Shown: positions 10,149 to 22,320 of the stretch, piece after piece
How the letters are laid out: every line of letters starts with the position of its first letter
Position numbering within the stretch: position 1 is the stretch's first letter
Assembly (NCBI RefSeq): GCF_051020985.1
Contig: NC_135003.1
Span: 12,145,501-12,209,500 of the forward strand
Direction of reading: 5' to 3'
Length of the DNA: 64,000 nt
DNA from: Nomia melanderi
Lineage: Eukaryota; Arthropoda; Insecta; Hymenoptera; Halictidae
Position numbers and translations under genes: made by a program
Notes under the pieces: model-generated
Told to the model about the DNA's origin: nothing
What the model saw: the letters and a program-made list of their open reading frames with translations, nothing else
Database searches by the model: none

Positions 10149-12446
10149 TTTCCTCTTCTACACGATTACGGGACGGAGATCATTATTCGATATCAACGGC
10201 TAGCGCTGCATATTCGCCGGGAAAAGCGAACCGAAGTCGTGAAATTCTTTTTGCGCACGCAGAAGAAACTCGGGCGGAAGTCGCTTCCGCACCGAGGCGG
10301 CAGTGTTAATTATTAAAGAGCTTATGAAAGAGGAAAACGGAGCCGAAGCTTTTATCGTACCCATAAAATGACGATGTTTTTAACGTATTAATGGAATAAA
10401 GTTGTTCTCGAATACAGATTTCATGCATGTAACTGTTTACACGATAGTAAACGCTGTACTAAACTCCGACAATTAGGCTCCGGGGAAGTATTAGGGTTAG
10501 TAGAGGAAATTTCGATCATTCGGTGATACGTTACGCGTGCCGTCCACGCCGGCGCCATAAAAAGGTAATTTCAATCAGTAGCTCGCGCAGTAACCGTTAC
10601 AACAAATTTTACGAGTTGTTGTTTATCCTGGTCTCACGGTTTTAAACTGAAGCATAAAGTAGACATCGAGTTTCATTTCCTGCTGCAGAGATTTATGAAA
10701 TGAGTCATTTAGCGCCCCTCGCGCAGTGAAATACGAGTTTGTAATACGCTTACGGTATTAATAAATTTACCCGATATTAGTGAATTTCAACGGTAATTCA
10801 CTGACATGCTGAGTTTTGTATTTTATCGCGCAAGGAGAGGCAGCTGTGGATTTACAACGCTAATTTTCGAACGATGAAACTCTCTCAGCGGGGACCCGCG
10901 GTCGCCCTGCTGCAGGTGCGCGGGAACTATTCTCATTTGTAAAAAGTATTCTCATTTAAGCGTGTACCACGCACGTCACAACATCCGCGGCCGAAGTTCC
11001 GGCGAATTCCGTTGCTGGCTCTTTCGGAGTTGGCAACTTCGAGTCAATGGTTGATGGTGACTTCATCGAGTTATCGGATTACGAGTGATACCATTCGATA
11101 CGTTATATCGAGAACTTGCCGTAGCTGTATAGAAATCGCTGCAACGCTCGTACGTCCAACATACTGCGAACTAACATGCTCCTTTCAAAAGGGTAGCTCT
11201 CGGAATTCGCTTAGGGGCGCGGAAAGTGCTTCAACTCCGATTCAATTTACGCGTGTTTCTCTATAAAAGTCAGCGCGCCGCTATAAAGATTCTTTGATTA
11301 TGTGTAAGTTCATTTATCACCTCGCGATACGTGTTTGTAAAATTGATCGCTCCTACAAGCCGGGAATTGATTCATTTCCTTGGAGTTCGTAGATTGAGAG
11401 AAATACTGCTGTCACCAGCATTATTTTCAGTAAATTCTGAATTAAAAAACAGATTAATCGTGGGCCGATTATTTTCTGCTATGTACGAGTCGCTTAGAAA
11501 CCAATGAGGTTAAGTCCAAAAGAAAAATTCAGGAAATTAATGTTGTGGCTTCTGAAGTAATTATAGAATATATTCAGAAGCTATAAAAAGAAGAGTTTTT
11601 TAACCTCGGAGAAACTAAAAAGAATATTACATATTCCACCAAAATTGACATAAATCAGAAAATATCAAAGAATCAACCGCATTTACTTTCTTTAGCCTCG
11701 CCCGTCACTCTCTTCCACTTTTTCATTTTTATTTCTCACACGGTTGCGTCTCAGCGCTTATTATTCTGCTCGAAATATGTTTAATTTTATCCCCGCTCGC
11801 GGGGCGAAATGAAAAATGGTTGCTGAATCGTTGGAATAACTGAAACAACTCCGAAAAATAGACCGTTGACAGGGAACAGACAAAGAGAGCTCGACAACGC
11901 CGGCGTGGCAGTACGGTGTCATATTTTCGTTCGTCGGCGGGGGAATAAAATGAAAATCGAAATTGAAGGCACGACATGATATTAATTCGAGCATCTTTGT
12001 TCCCTGCGACGGGGTCCATTTATTGCTCGGTCAATTTATTTTCTAATTAAACTTCGCCGGAGGAGCTTTCTAAATATTCCCGGCGATGGAATTATATATA
12101 GATGAAGTTGACGGCGCTTCTCAACCCGGTCTATTATTTCTGGGGAACCGGGGAAACGAAGTTGGCCGATAGTTCGAGCGAAATAAAATTTATTTCTCGA
12201 AAGATGTACCGCCGCACTGGCGTCGCGGGCCGGGAGGGGTTGGCGATGTCGCAAACTCGGTGAACGCGACACGCTCCGAACCTCCAGCTAACCGTGGTCA
12301 CCCGATAATAGTCAGCAACTACTAACAATTTCAAAATCATCCTCTCCCGGCGCTTTATCGGCGATAAATCAAACTTCTCGAAGACGCGAAGTCGCTGGAA
12401 GGCGACTGTAACCGATAGGACCCGTGATACATTGCGCGGCGTCGGG
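10149..12446. other. Intergenic; one possible short signal-peptide exon
   Basis: No clear gene. At 10874-10915 an ATG opens MKLSQRGPAVALLQ with GC-rich third positions, directly before GTGCGC. It could be a first exon for a secreted protein, but there is no promoter signal or partner exon, so I do not call it. The minus-strand frames at 11729-12340 lack any domain. Confidence 0.4.
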
Positions 12447-15351
12447 ATGTCGTCACTGATCGTCGCGCAGGACTCGCAGTTGATGATGCTGGAGTTAGCA
12501 GTGGAAAACGTGAGTCCGTTAAAGTTACTGTCTGTCTGTTCCGTGGACGTATACTTCGATGCTTAAGTGAGAGGTATAGAAATAGGTTAGACGTGGACAG
12601 ATATTGTAACCTTTAACCCCTTGGCTACTGTTGGCGCCTATAGGTGCCCGGAAAATATTATTGACAATAATTGCAGCGAAGCTCGCTTAAATCTGACGTA
12701 AGTGAATTTCAATTCAACGATTATATCTTCCGTCAGTCATATATTATATAAATGTGACTGTTTTTGATTGGTTTAATTTAGTTCAATTCAGTGTTTTCAT
12801 AGTTTTAATACACTTTCTTGGAAGTATGCGTTGACGCAAGATTCTGCCGTAGTCAAAGGGTTTAGTAACTGTATTTTATTATTTTCCGAAGTCGCATTAT
12901 GACTGAAGTACTTAAATAACTGTATGTTGCTTTCAATGGATATTCTTTGAGCCTAATTTCCTCTTAGAAAATGAAAGGTACGTAAGGGTGATGAAAAGTT
13001 CATAACCTTATTGCATGCCTTATTAACGTTTGCAATGTTAAATAATCGATGATTTTACTCGAGGAATAATATTAGAGAACCCTCGTTACTGGTTATCCCT
13101 GCAGATAATTTGGTAATTATAGTAGATAAAGTTCCAGCGTTAAATGTGTTCGTTTATAAAAACTGTGTGAAAATTTCGCCTGGGACTTAATTAAAAGCAA
13201 GTAGTTTTAATGAAAGGTTGTGTTTCAGTGGAGCTAAATTTGTCCGCGGATCGCCGAATTTTAGGCGAACGGTAGGGAGTGCGTTGAATTAAAGCAAAGC
13301 GCATGTCAGTTTATGAACTCGCATCAACATCGGATAATAAATCCACCGATACGGGAAGGAAATTTTCGGTTATAAAAGCTGAGAGGAACCTGGAACGACA
13401 TCGGTAATAAAGGAAAAAGTATAAAGCAGGAGCGTTGCTCCTTGCAAAGTGCACTTTAGACAACAGTTCGGCGTTAAAACTCGCCGCCTCTTTTTTTCGA
13501 GCATTGTCTCCGACGTCACGGCTTAAAAAGAGACGGCCATTTTAAAGGGACGGGATGAGCGCGACAACATTTTATATTATAAGGTGATACGTCACTTTAC
13601 GAGCCACGTACGAAACTTTTATGATACGACGTCAATCAAACTGTGAAAATATGGTTACTCCTCCCTTATATAATTTTATACAGGGGACAAATGAAATTTC
13701 CTTCTGCACATCAATCTCTTTTCCTTTGGTTTATCAACTGTTGGATGAAGATCAGGATTGAATCAGATCACATTTATGACGTTACCTGGAAATATAAAGC
13801 TCATAGTGTCAAGCCACAACTAGATTATGAATGCAAATGCTCAATTTTAGTCACTAGCTTATAGAAAAGACAATTGAACAAAGGTTTTATTTTCCTTACT
13901 TTGTATATTCCGTGTATTTGAAGAAAAGAGAATGAAATAATTATTCATTGAGCACGAGTGACATGATCCACATATGCCAAAGGGAAACAATTGAATATCT
14001 ACAATAGAGCAGCTGGAAGGATACAATAAATAAATCGAAATAAAATAATCAACCTTTTCACTCGAAAGTTTTTCACTAAATACATTCATTTCCCAATGAA
14101 ATAGTTTTATTTGTTCCTAATATAAAATTCAAACATAAATCAAGCAACAAATCTATTTTACTTCAATATCTCATATGGTGATGCATTATACAAAGTTTAA
14201 TATTAAACATTAAACTTTATAATTTTGCTGCATCAAATTAATCGAGAATCCGCAGTGTTTTATCGTAGCAACGATAAAAACTAATAATTATCAATTATTT
14301 GCTACTATAACTTTTAGCTGACACTACTATCTACCTATTTATGCTATTTCGACGTCAGATATCTTACGAAGTGTAATTATTTTCAAATAATTTGGAAACT
14401 CCGGTCATCGGTGACCATCGTCTTAACCCTTTGAACTCTGTAGGCTCCAATATCGCACCAGTTATAATATTAAATATTTTAATGAATCTTACAGAAATTA
14501 CCATAAAATTATTCAATTTTCCACACATCCAAATTTCGTACTAAGAAGGAAAATAAAAGATCGAAGATATGTTATAGCATTTCTCGTTTTCGCCAGGAAT
14601 ACTATAAAAATTAGTTGCGGTTGTTGATAAATTAAAAAATAACCTAGAGTGTTAAGGGTTAACACACACAGGAAACCACGATTCCAATAATACTTTAACG
14701 ATCGCAGTTGTACATGCCATGGACGAGTCCTTTCGAGAAGGTCCTTTTGAAGAAGACCATCATAATGTTCCGAATGCTGGACGACGAGTGGGTAACCCTG
14801 GAGCCGCACCGTTGCGATTATCGGTCATACCGTGGCTCCAATTATCAGAACGAGCGTTTCTACGGCGGCAAATCGGTGGTGTTCGCTGTACCGGAAACGA
14901 CCCTCGAGAACGAGGTGCAGGAGGTCGAGCTGCAGATTTACGTGTACAAACAGGTGGCCAAGTTTTTCGAGATCGAGCGCCGACGGAATTTCGGGTTCGC
15001 CCGCGTCAATGTGGACCGCCTGCTTAACGGCATTATCAAGGACCAGCGCGAGAGAAAAGAGCTGCAAGGCTATTTTTCCAGCGACCTGGACCGGGAGCCT
15101 ATATCAAGGTGAACGTACTTTAAATACGCGAGCCTGGCGTTTATGCAAATGCGTTAGCGAAACGGATTACCCGACGGCGAATGTTACCCCGGCCACGGTT
15201 AATGTAATTTAAAAAACCGCTGTACCGTGCACCACTTCGCATTAGCCTGAACCGTGCTTCTGTTCATTTGTATCGGAGATCCGTCCTGTGTCCGACCCGT
15301 ATCCACGAAAATTCCCTCTTCGGTTGAAAAGAAACGGAAAAAAACGGGGAA

Positions 15352-15398
<47 letters not shown>

Positions 15399-18150
15399 GA
15401 AACGAGTTCGCGTTGTTTCACACGCCCCTGTTACCCTGTTTCGGTCCATTCGAATTGGTAAGCTAACGGATAGATTTAAAAAACAAAGTGTTTGCGCGTT
15501 CCGGTCTCTGTTAGACCCGCGCAAATACTGGTCCCCATTGCTGACCCCTTGCATGGGAAATCGTAATGAGATTTCGGAGGACGAATGCTCATTACAACGA
15601 GAATTTTGTCCTGTAACACTTTTCGTAGATTCGGTGTACACGTGTAATTCATTGGGTTGAACGGTTCGTTTGAGGTTCGATTGGTTTCTATTATCGTCTT
15701 CAGGAATGTTTCATTTCAGCTCGATGTTCAATGATGTTTGTAATTAGTTTTGTGTTCGTTTATTCGATTCAGTTGGGAAAACGGTATTTCGTCTGAACAC
15801 AGAAATCATTCTACATGAAAAATTGTTAATATTCTTTTTATTAATGATTTTTCACTGTCGATGGACAATGTAGAGCGAACAGTATTGTTTTTAGGGAATG
15901 TTAATTTTACGAGCAATTTATATTTTACGTGTAAATTGTTGTGCAGGCAATATACCGGTGATTATTGCCACTGGAAATTCATTTTCGAAGCCATATTTTT
16001 GTTGCAACGTTGTGTACGCTTTATATTTGCATCGTTTTTTTTATAAGAGGAAGCGTATTTCTTTTGCACGGGTCAAAGGTACATATTTACCGCGTTTTGC
16101 GAGATAATTAGTTTTTAAGCACTTTACTCCGATATCACTGTAGCCGGAACGATAAAAGGATTTGACTTATATATTTTTTTTTTCTCTCATAAAATCAACG
16201 TAACGTGGTATTGTAACAACGTATCTATTTTTTTTGGAGCTTCCATTCCTCTTCTCTACTTTTTTCACCGTAATCGTATATGACTTGTTCCAGTTTTTGT
16301 AAAGTATGAAGTTTCACGTTTCTGTATAGCGTTTCAAAGTCTCGCGGATCGGATTCCGGCACAATGGGTTAGAAAGTTTGAAAAGGTTGAAATGATTTTA
16401 AAAGAATATAAAATCCATCGCAGCAGTCTCACATTTAACGGCAATGATACTTATCATTATGTACCCCGACAAAAATGGTTATCAAGTGATAAAAGAGAAA
16501 TCACTGAAGTTAAAAGGGCACAGAAAGTGAAGTTAAATTTTCTCACTATAAAGGTGTAACATGATTCGTTATGTTACACGTGATTCGAGTCAATGTTACA
16601 TTACTGGACTCGAGTGACATTACTTCACTTCACTTTGTTACACTTCTCGGTTCGACCGTATTCGTACAGGAAAACGAGACTTGATCTGCGTTGATAAAGA
16701 CTTCCTCCCTTCGCGCGATCCCTAATTGCCACCTTGTTAATTACCTGCAGCATGTGAAACTTCGGCCAACAAGTTCATTACCGGGGCGGACGGGACATAT
16801 TTCACAGAACAACGTTTTATCCTCCTCGGCCAAAGAATGTCGGGAGACGAGCGTTGATACGGGTCGGCGGCGGAGACGCGTGCAGATCCGCTTTTCCTCG
16901 CGAGCGAATTAGAACCGGTTTCCCTTGATACGTTCATTGCCAAAGCGACCGATCGATCGGAGTGGTAGTAATAGTAAGATTCCAAGTGGAACGGTCAGTC
17001 ACCGACACTTTTTATCCAACGCCAAGACTTCTCGAGCTTTTTACGCGCGGCGTGTTACACGTCACGTTTCCTGTTCACGTCACTGACTACACGAGCGTTC
17101 GAGAGCGTGCAGCGCGTTGCAACTGTGAACTTAGTTGCATTAAAATATGTAATCCTTATCTTAACAGAGAAGAACGCGATGCGTGACACGTGTAAAGCGC
17201 CGGTATTCGTCTAACATATTCGTTGGCAATTTAATGGGTCTCACCGACGCAAGGGAATTCAATGCTCGCTGTTAATAAGACTGATTGGCTCTATGTTTAT
17301 TTTATTGCGCTGATTTACTATACTAATACTCGGCAATTAATATTCAACTCAGACGTGCATGCAGCTAACCAGATAAATTGACAGCGAACTTGTTAGGCCA
17401 TGGTTACATTGCATTCATAATAGGACGAACTGACGTTCCAACGAATAAACATCAGAAGATGCCTATGCACACACCTTCAGCAATTTGTATACATATTTGA
17501 TTGCTCCGAAATATTGAGTACGTTAGAACGGCAGTTCGAATACGCATCCAGTACAATTGCTGCCTTGATCATGCAGATCCACGCGTGGGACGTTCCCATT
17601 GCTAGACGACAGCTACCAAGAAACCCGGGCCACGATCGAGATATATCTGCGTGTTAGCTGTCTGGGCAGGTGCATCACTACCGAGATCCACTCTCCGGCG
17701 AGCATACGAAAGGCGTTCTACGCGCGCGAGGAATCCGACGACTATTACGAGTATCAATTCCGCGAGTTGTCTTCCAAGGACGTTGAATCCTTCCACTGGG
17801 GCAGCGCGACGGTCCTGCCGCCCCTTCATCCCGATAAGCTCACGTGCCGCTGCAAGATCGAGGAGAAAGAGGAAGCCACGCAGACCACGGAGAAGAAAAA
17901 GAAACGCAAACGCGACGATTACGCCGCTCGATTGGCTCAAGTGCGGATGCTGCTGGAGACGATGAAAGAGATGAGGAAGAATAGACCGGAAATCACGGCG
18001 CACGGCCGAGGACCCAAGAAGACATGTCCGATTATGCCGACTCTGTCCACGTGTTTGCCGGCTGCGACTCCGTGTTTCGTCAGTTTGACCTCCACTTGTC
18101 CAACCTCGTGCCAACCGGCCACCTTCTGCTGTCTTCCGCCGCCATGTTGA
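12447..18150 (+). CDS. Uncharacterised 345-residue protein with C2-like region and Cys-rich tail (three exons)
   Basis: Exons 12447-12509, 14708-15108 and 17577-18150. Donors are GTGAGT and GTGAAC, acceptors GATCGCAG and CATGCAG; the phases (0, then 2+1) join exactly to 346 codons. Residues about 10-190 have the alternating beta-strand pattern of a C2 domain (LMMLELAVENLYMPW, EVELQIYVYKQVAKFFEI, GFARVNVDRLL, ATIEIYLRVSCLG). I judge this from pattern only. A basic run KKKKRKR at 261-267 precedes an amphipathic helix (LAQVRMLLETMKEMRKN). The last 41 residues hold eight cysteines at 305, 314, 321, 329, 333, 339, 340 and the C-terminal 345. High GC at third positions supports coding. Calcium or lipid binding is possible but the usual C2 aspartate loops are not obvious. 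I do not recognise a named family. Exon 1 is short (21 codons) and is the least certain part. Confidence 0.7.
12613..12864. mobile_element. TTAA-type MITE (family D) in intron 1 of the C2-like gene
   Basis: TTAA (12613-12616) then CCCCTTGGCTACTG at the left; the right end in reverse reads TAAACCCTTTGACTACGGCAG, up to a degenerate TTTA at 12861-12864. The inverted repeats are imperfect and the AT-rich interior of about 250 bp is non-coding. Confidence 0.6.
14270..14422. mobile_element. Fragment of family C MITE
   Basis: This stretch resembles the right two-thirds of the 9500-9738 element: ATTATTTTCAARTRATYTGG followed by CCGGTCATCGGTGACCA. Its terminal repeat is missing where the TTAA of the next element begins. 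Confidence 0.6.
14423..14662. mobile_element. TTAA-flanked MITE (family E) abutting a family C fragment
   Basis: TTAA (14423-14426) then CCCTTTGAACTCTGTAGG; the right end in reverse is TTAA then CCCTTAACACTCTAGG (14659-14662). It is 240 bp with an AT-rich interior and ends only 45 bases before exon 2 of the C2-like gene. Confidence 0.75.
15351..15393. repeat. (GA)n microsatellite
   Basis: An uninterrupted GA run of about 16 units with purine-rich flanks, inside intron 2 of the C2-like gene. It explains the apparent Arg/Glu and Ser/Leu open frames around it. Confidence 0.9.
16520..16645. repeat. Multi-hairpin fold-back sequence
   Basis: GTGTAACAT (16554-16562) and ATGTTACAC (16571-16579) form a perfect 9-bp stem around an 8-base loop. 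The next 40 bases hold TCGAGTC and GACTCGA as a second stem. An outer pair, AAAGTGAAGT at about 16524-16533 and ACTTCACTT at about 16622-16630, encloses both. It lies in intron 2 of the C2-like gene. Confidence 0.5.
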
Positions 18151-19020
18151 ACGAACAAGAGAAAGTACGCACACAAGAGGATCCTGGAGACGCGGAGGAT
18201 GATGTGCAAATGTTTTGTTACGGGCCGCTCGCCGGGTCGATATCAACGCTTGGGTAAGATGCACTTCAAGTGCGTATTGAGACACATTAGAAAGTAGTTT
18301 GTAGAAAGTATAAATAGTGTACCGATAAAAAATTGAATCGGAGAGGGAAAACCCGATGGGGTCGTTTACCTAACTTCTGCGCAGCGATCGCAACGAAAAT
18401 TAGTAGGGAACAATTTGAATGCTTCATCGTGGAAGTCGAAAGTGGACGAAGTAGCTGTTTCATTGTATCTAAGGTCAAATGTTTCTTTGAAGCCCGTTTT
18501 CCACTAAAATTCCATACAATTCAACTGGTGCTCGGTGTGTTCCTTCGTTACAAACCGAAAACATTCGAACATTTCGTACGTTCAAGATATTTCTTCTTTC
18601 TAGATTCAATCCTCGTAACCACGCACTTGAGGGCTTCCCCTAAAAATTGAAATTTCCCGGAACATTCCAGTTCCGACCATCCATCGGCTGTCCGAAGGGT
18701 ACCATGTTTCCATCAACTGGTCAGTCCGCCATTTGCACTCAGTTTCCCGTCCCCAATCTCCGTCGGGATGTACGTAGCCCGGCATAAGACCGAATTTGCA
18801 TGCAAAGGGAAATCGCGAAGACGTAGCGGAGAGTCCGGAGGCGTTCCGCAGTGGAATCGCGCGGCGGCCAAGGGGGTGAGGAATCTTTATCATTGTTCCA
18901 GTTGGATCATTCGGAGGTAATCAGAGGAATCGTGTCCCGCCGTGTTTTACGATCCATTCGTCCGTCGCGATTGTCCGAGTTCTCAAATTGGCCGGCACGA
19001 ACTTTGTACCGTAGAAAGAT

Positions 19021-19054
<34 letters not shown>

Positions 19055-19396
19055 TTTCTTTCGAGGTATGCAACGGGTTACTTAGGCCAAGACTACGCGA
19101 GCTTTTTACACGTGGCACGGTACACGTCGCGTTTTCTCCGCTGAAGTAAGAATTGCATATTTCAACGTAACTGCAGAGGAATCACTCGATGGCTCGGAAT
19201 ATGAGTTTAATTCACTCAGTCGGTTCTCACCTTTCTTACGATGATAATTTACCGTTCATCAATAAGGTTACGCGTGACTAATGAAAACCATGAACAAAAT
19301 ACACAGCAGAACTCCTGTGCCGTTCTATACATCGAGTCTCCCTGCAATACACGAGCGTTCAATACATAGTGTTCCACACTCGTGAACTTAGTTGAA
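18151..19396. other. Intergenic, no gene seen
   Basis: Downstream flank of the C2-like gene. No convincing AATAAA was found close to its stop. A (GA)n microsatellite lies at 19021-19054. Remaining open frames look like chance. Confidence 0.5.
19021..19054. repeat. (GA)n microsatellite
   Basis: A GA-dinucleotide run of about 15 units with one interruption (GACAG) near its left end. Confidence 0.9.
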
Positions 19397-19624
19397 TTAA
19401 CGCGTTGACTGCCATGGTGGTCGCCGGTGACCAGTGTTTCCAAATTGCATGAAAACAATTACAATAAGAAAATCGATAATCAAAATATTTAGTAATACAA
19501 GAAGCTAGATAATATGTGTAATACCAAAACATTAATAATTATTAATACTATTTCCCTCTATCATAAAGGAATTAATCTTACTATAACAAAACGCTCGAGA
19601 TTCTTGTGGCAGTCAACGCGTTAA
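19397..19624. mobile_element. TTAA-flanked MITE (family C), near-perfect copy
   Basis: TTAACGCGTTGACTGCCA at 19397-19414 is matched by its exact reverse complement at 19607-19624: 18 perfect bases including the TTAA at each end. The left subterminal part has GGTCGCCGGTGACCAG, the family's near-palindrome. At 228 bp it is the best-preserved copy and so probably the youngest. Confidence 0.88.
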
Positions 19625-22073
19625 AATATACAGTTCTCGGTTCAACAAAAGCTAATCAAACCGTCGCTTAGTTCAGTCAAAATTGAGTATTATTTTCCTG
19701 CGATCAACTGTCGATTACTGCGGTAAGAGCCTATTGCAGTAACAGAGCAACAAAGCGCTTCTATCTCAAAGATAGGATAAGAGAACTTTACATCTTTGTC
19801 TCTGAAAATCCCATCACTGCGGCGTCGCAACAAGATCGCGTCGCCCGTCTGCATAGGCTCCGAAACGGTCGGGTAGTTCTGGTCTTATTCCGCTCCGCGA
19901 GAGAGCTGCGCCGCGGAAAGAGAGAAGAGATCGGAGCAGGCTTTTGTTCGTGAAAATGTCCTCGAATTTCCTTCTGTGTATCATCGACGCGGCGCAATAA
20001 TCTTGTTCCGCGGGTAGTCCGCGACTCGCATGACGAGCCATCGTCTTTTGAGGAATCTCACCCTCTGCCAGCCAGGCTTGCGCGCACATAGTTTTTCAAC
20101 GCCGCGTCCCGGCGCCGGCTCGATATTCACTTCACGCCGAGGTGTATTCCGATATTCCATGCAATTGAAAGCCGGCAGAGTTTTGCATTTTGATTATGGA
20201 GCACACTCGCTCGCTCGCTCCACGGTTTTCCATTTTGCAGGTGGACGAGCTATTTTAACGCGGACGGCATTAGGCGGAGATTTGGATCTCGGAGATGGAG
20301 ATCTTCGCAAATGGAGCTGACGCTTCCTTCTCTCGGCTAATAAATCCTTGCCACGGACGTTTTCTCGCGCTTGAAAATTGATAATGACCACGGGACACAC
20401 GACGCACTCGGGGCGACGCCTCTGTTCTCTTTCTAAATAGTTTCTAGGTCTTCCGGCGGCGATCGTTCGTTAAATTCGAATACCGTGATGATGTCGAAAC
20501 AATAAATATGTGAACGTGCAAATTTATTTGGTGGCTGTCTTTTCATTGTTGTTGATTTCTATGGCGTTGAGTCTTTTTTACGCTGATCGTTTGTATACGT
20601 TTGATGCTTGGGTAAAATTGTCTATTATTGGAGCGTCATGGCGTAATGGGGTAACTGGAAGTGTGTTATGAGGTGCGGAGGAAATGAGAATTATCTGAAC
20701 ACTGGTTTTAAAGATGGTAAATAAATAGTGTACGTTGATGAGAAAGTGAAGAAGAACCAGTCATGGAACATCTGTGAATCTATATTTATGCAAATTCAGG
20801 AGTATTATTTTTAAATAAACGAGCAAGTATGTTAATGTTTAGGGTGTTAGGTTGATTCGAGTTTCTAAACAGTTTATAACATTATGTTTATCTATACGTA
20901 AGTGTACTGTGAACGCAAATAACCGATTAAGTTAATTAGGAGACCGTAATCGGTAAATGTTTTAGAAAGTAGGCGAGTTTATCTTACAATGTTTTGAGAT
21001 ATTATTTAGAAATCAGTTTAGACGTACGTATCGGTGTTTTTCTTGTAAAGGTCGATTATGTCCTTTTGCACGATTACCACTGAACGAGATTCTGTACATG
21101 TGATTTTATCGACAAGAGATTGATGATATCTCAATGGTTGATTGATCGATCCGAGAAGCTTAAACTTTCCGAGAAACAAAAGATTCTTTTTTTAGTAATA
21201 AAAATGCCATTTCAGTGGTTTCAGAATGGCTGCCAAGTTAATTATGTACGTAGTATCTGTCGCTTTCTACTATGTACTGCCAGCTTCTCACAGAATCCTC
21301 GTGACCCAATTGTATCCGCTGCTGTCTGTCACGTATTTTACATTTCCGGGTACCACATTACCGGGAAACATTTAAATATCGTACAGATCCTTTTTCCTTC
21401 AATATTCCTTTAATTGATCCATTCCGGAATTAGAGACACTGGGATAAATACATTGTTAACCAAAGTTTCGAATCATTTGCTAATTATAATCTCAATAATT
21501 TCGCGAAGATATCTTGTGTTAAATTTTCTTGTAATTTATTTCAATGAATTCTCATTAAACCGAACATCTCCATTCTATAGAATAATTTCAAGCTTCTTAT
21601 CGATGATGTATATACTCGCATAATTTCAATAAAAGTGTGAAATCGTATATTTCGAAAACGTGCTACGATCTACAACAGATACGGATCAGAAGACACCGAG
21701 CGCACACGAGTATTCATTAAAAAGTGAAAAATCGCGATGTAACGAGTTGCTGAACTCGTGTTCACATTTTGTTTTAGAGCCGTGTTTCGCACATCGACAC
21801 TGCTCTTTGTGCGCAGCAATCCGCGTTTTAAAAAATTCCTTGGATTCTCGTAAATTCCTGGACAAAGAGACAACCGCGTCTTTCCCAGAGAAGCCATAGT
21901 CGACCAAGAGGAAACATTTGCTGTCATGTTGCGGGTAACGTATATAAGCGCAAGATGCCACAAAGGCGTACATAGATGCAAACTCGGCTGATCGATAGGA
22001 CACACGGAGAAAGACTGAAAAGATACCGTTAGCCCTTGCGTTACTCACCGAACTGCTCCCAATTGCTTCAAAA
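19625..22073. other. Intergenic, no gene seen
   Basis: Mixed-composition DNA with CpG-rich patches around 19.8-20.5 kb. No open frame shows a domain, splice pair or coding bias. Confidence 0.5.
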
Positions 22074-22320
22074 TTTAGCACGTTGGTTGCCACTGTAGTC
22101 ATCGATGACCAGAGCATCCAAATTGCTTCAGAATAATTACAATAAGAAGATTGTTGTCGAATAAAAATATCTGTAACACAAGTATCTAGATAATAATGGA
22201 ATATAAGTACTGTGTTGTCACATTATCAATAATTATTTCTAACACCATTTGCCTTTGTCATGAAAGAATAATTATTACCATACGAATCACTCGAAATTCA
22301 AGTAGCAGTGAATGCGTTAA
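22074..22320. mobile_element. TTAA-type MITE (family C), older copy
   Basis: A degenerate TTTA (22074-22077) then GCACGTTGGTTGCCACTGTAG at the left, and AGCAGTGAATGCG then TTAA (22317-22320) at the right. The interior shares GATGACCAGAGCATCCAAAT, AATTACAATAAGAA and a CTAGATAATA word with the 19397 copy. Confidence 0.75.

Noticed and set aside
10874..10915. Possible signal-peptide exon MKLSQRGPAVALLQ
   Set aside because: Only 14 codons, a weak donor (GTGCGC), and no partner exon or promoter found.
15254..15641. Open frames rich in Arg/Glu or Ser/Leu on both strands
   Set aside because: They are produced by the (GA)n microsatellite inside an intron.
17602..18285. 227-residue minus-strand open frame
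   Set aside because: It is the exact antisense shadow of exon 3 of the C2-like gene; the plus frame fits splice phases and coding bias.
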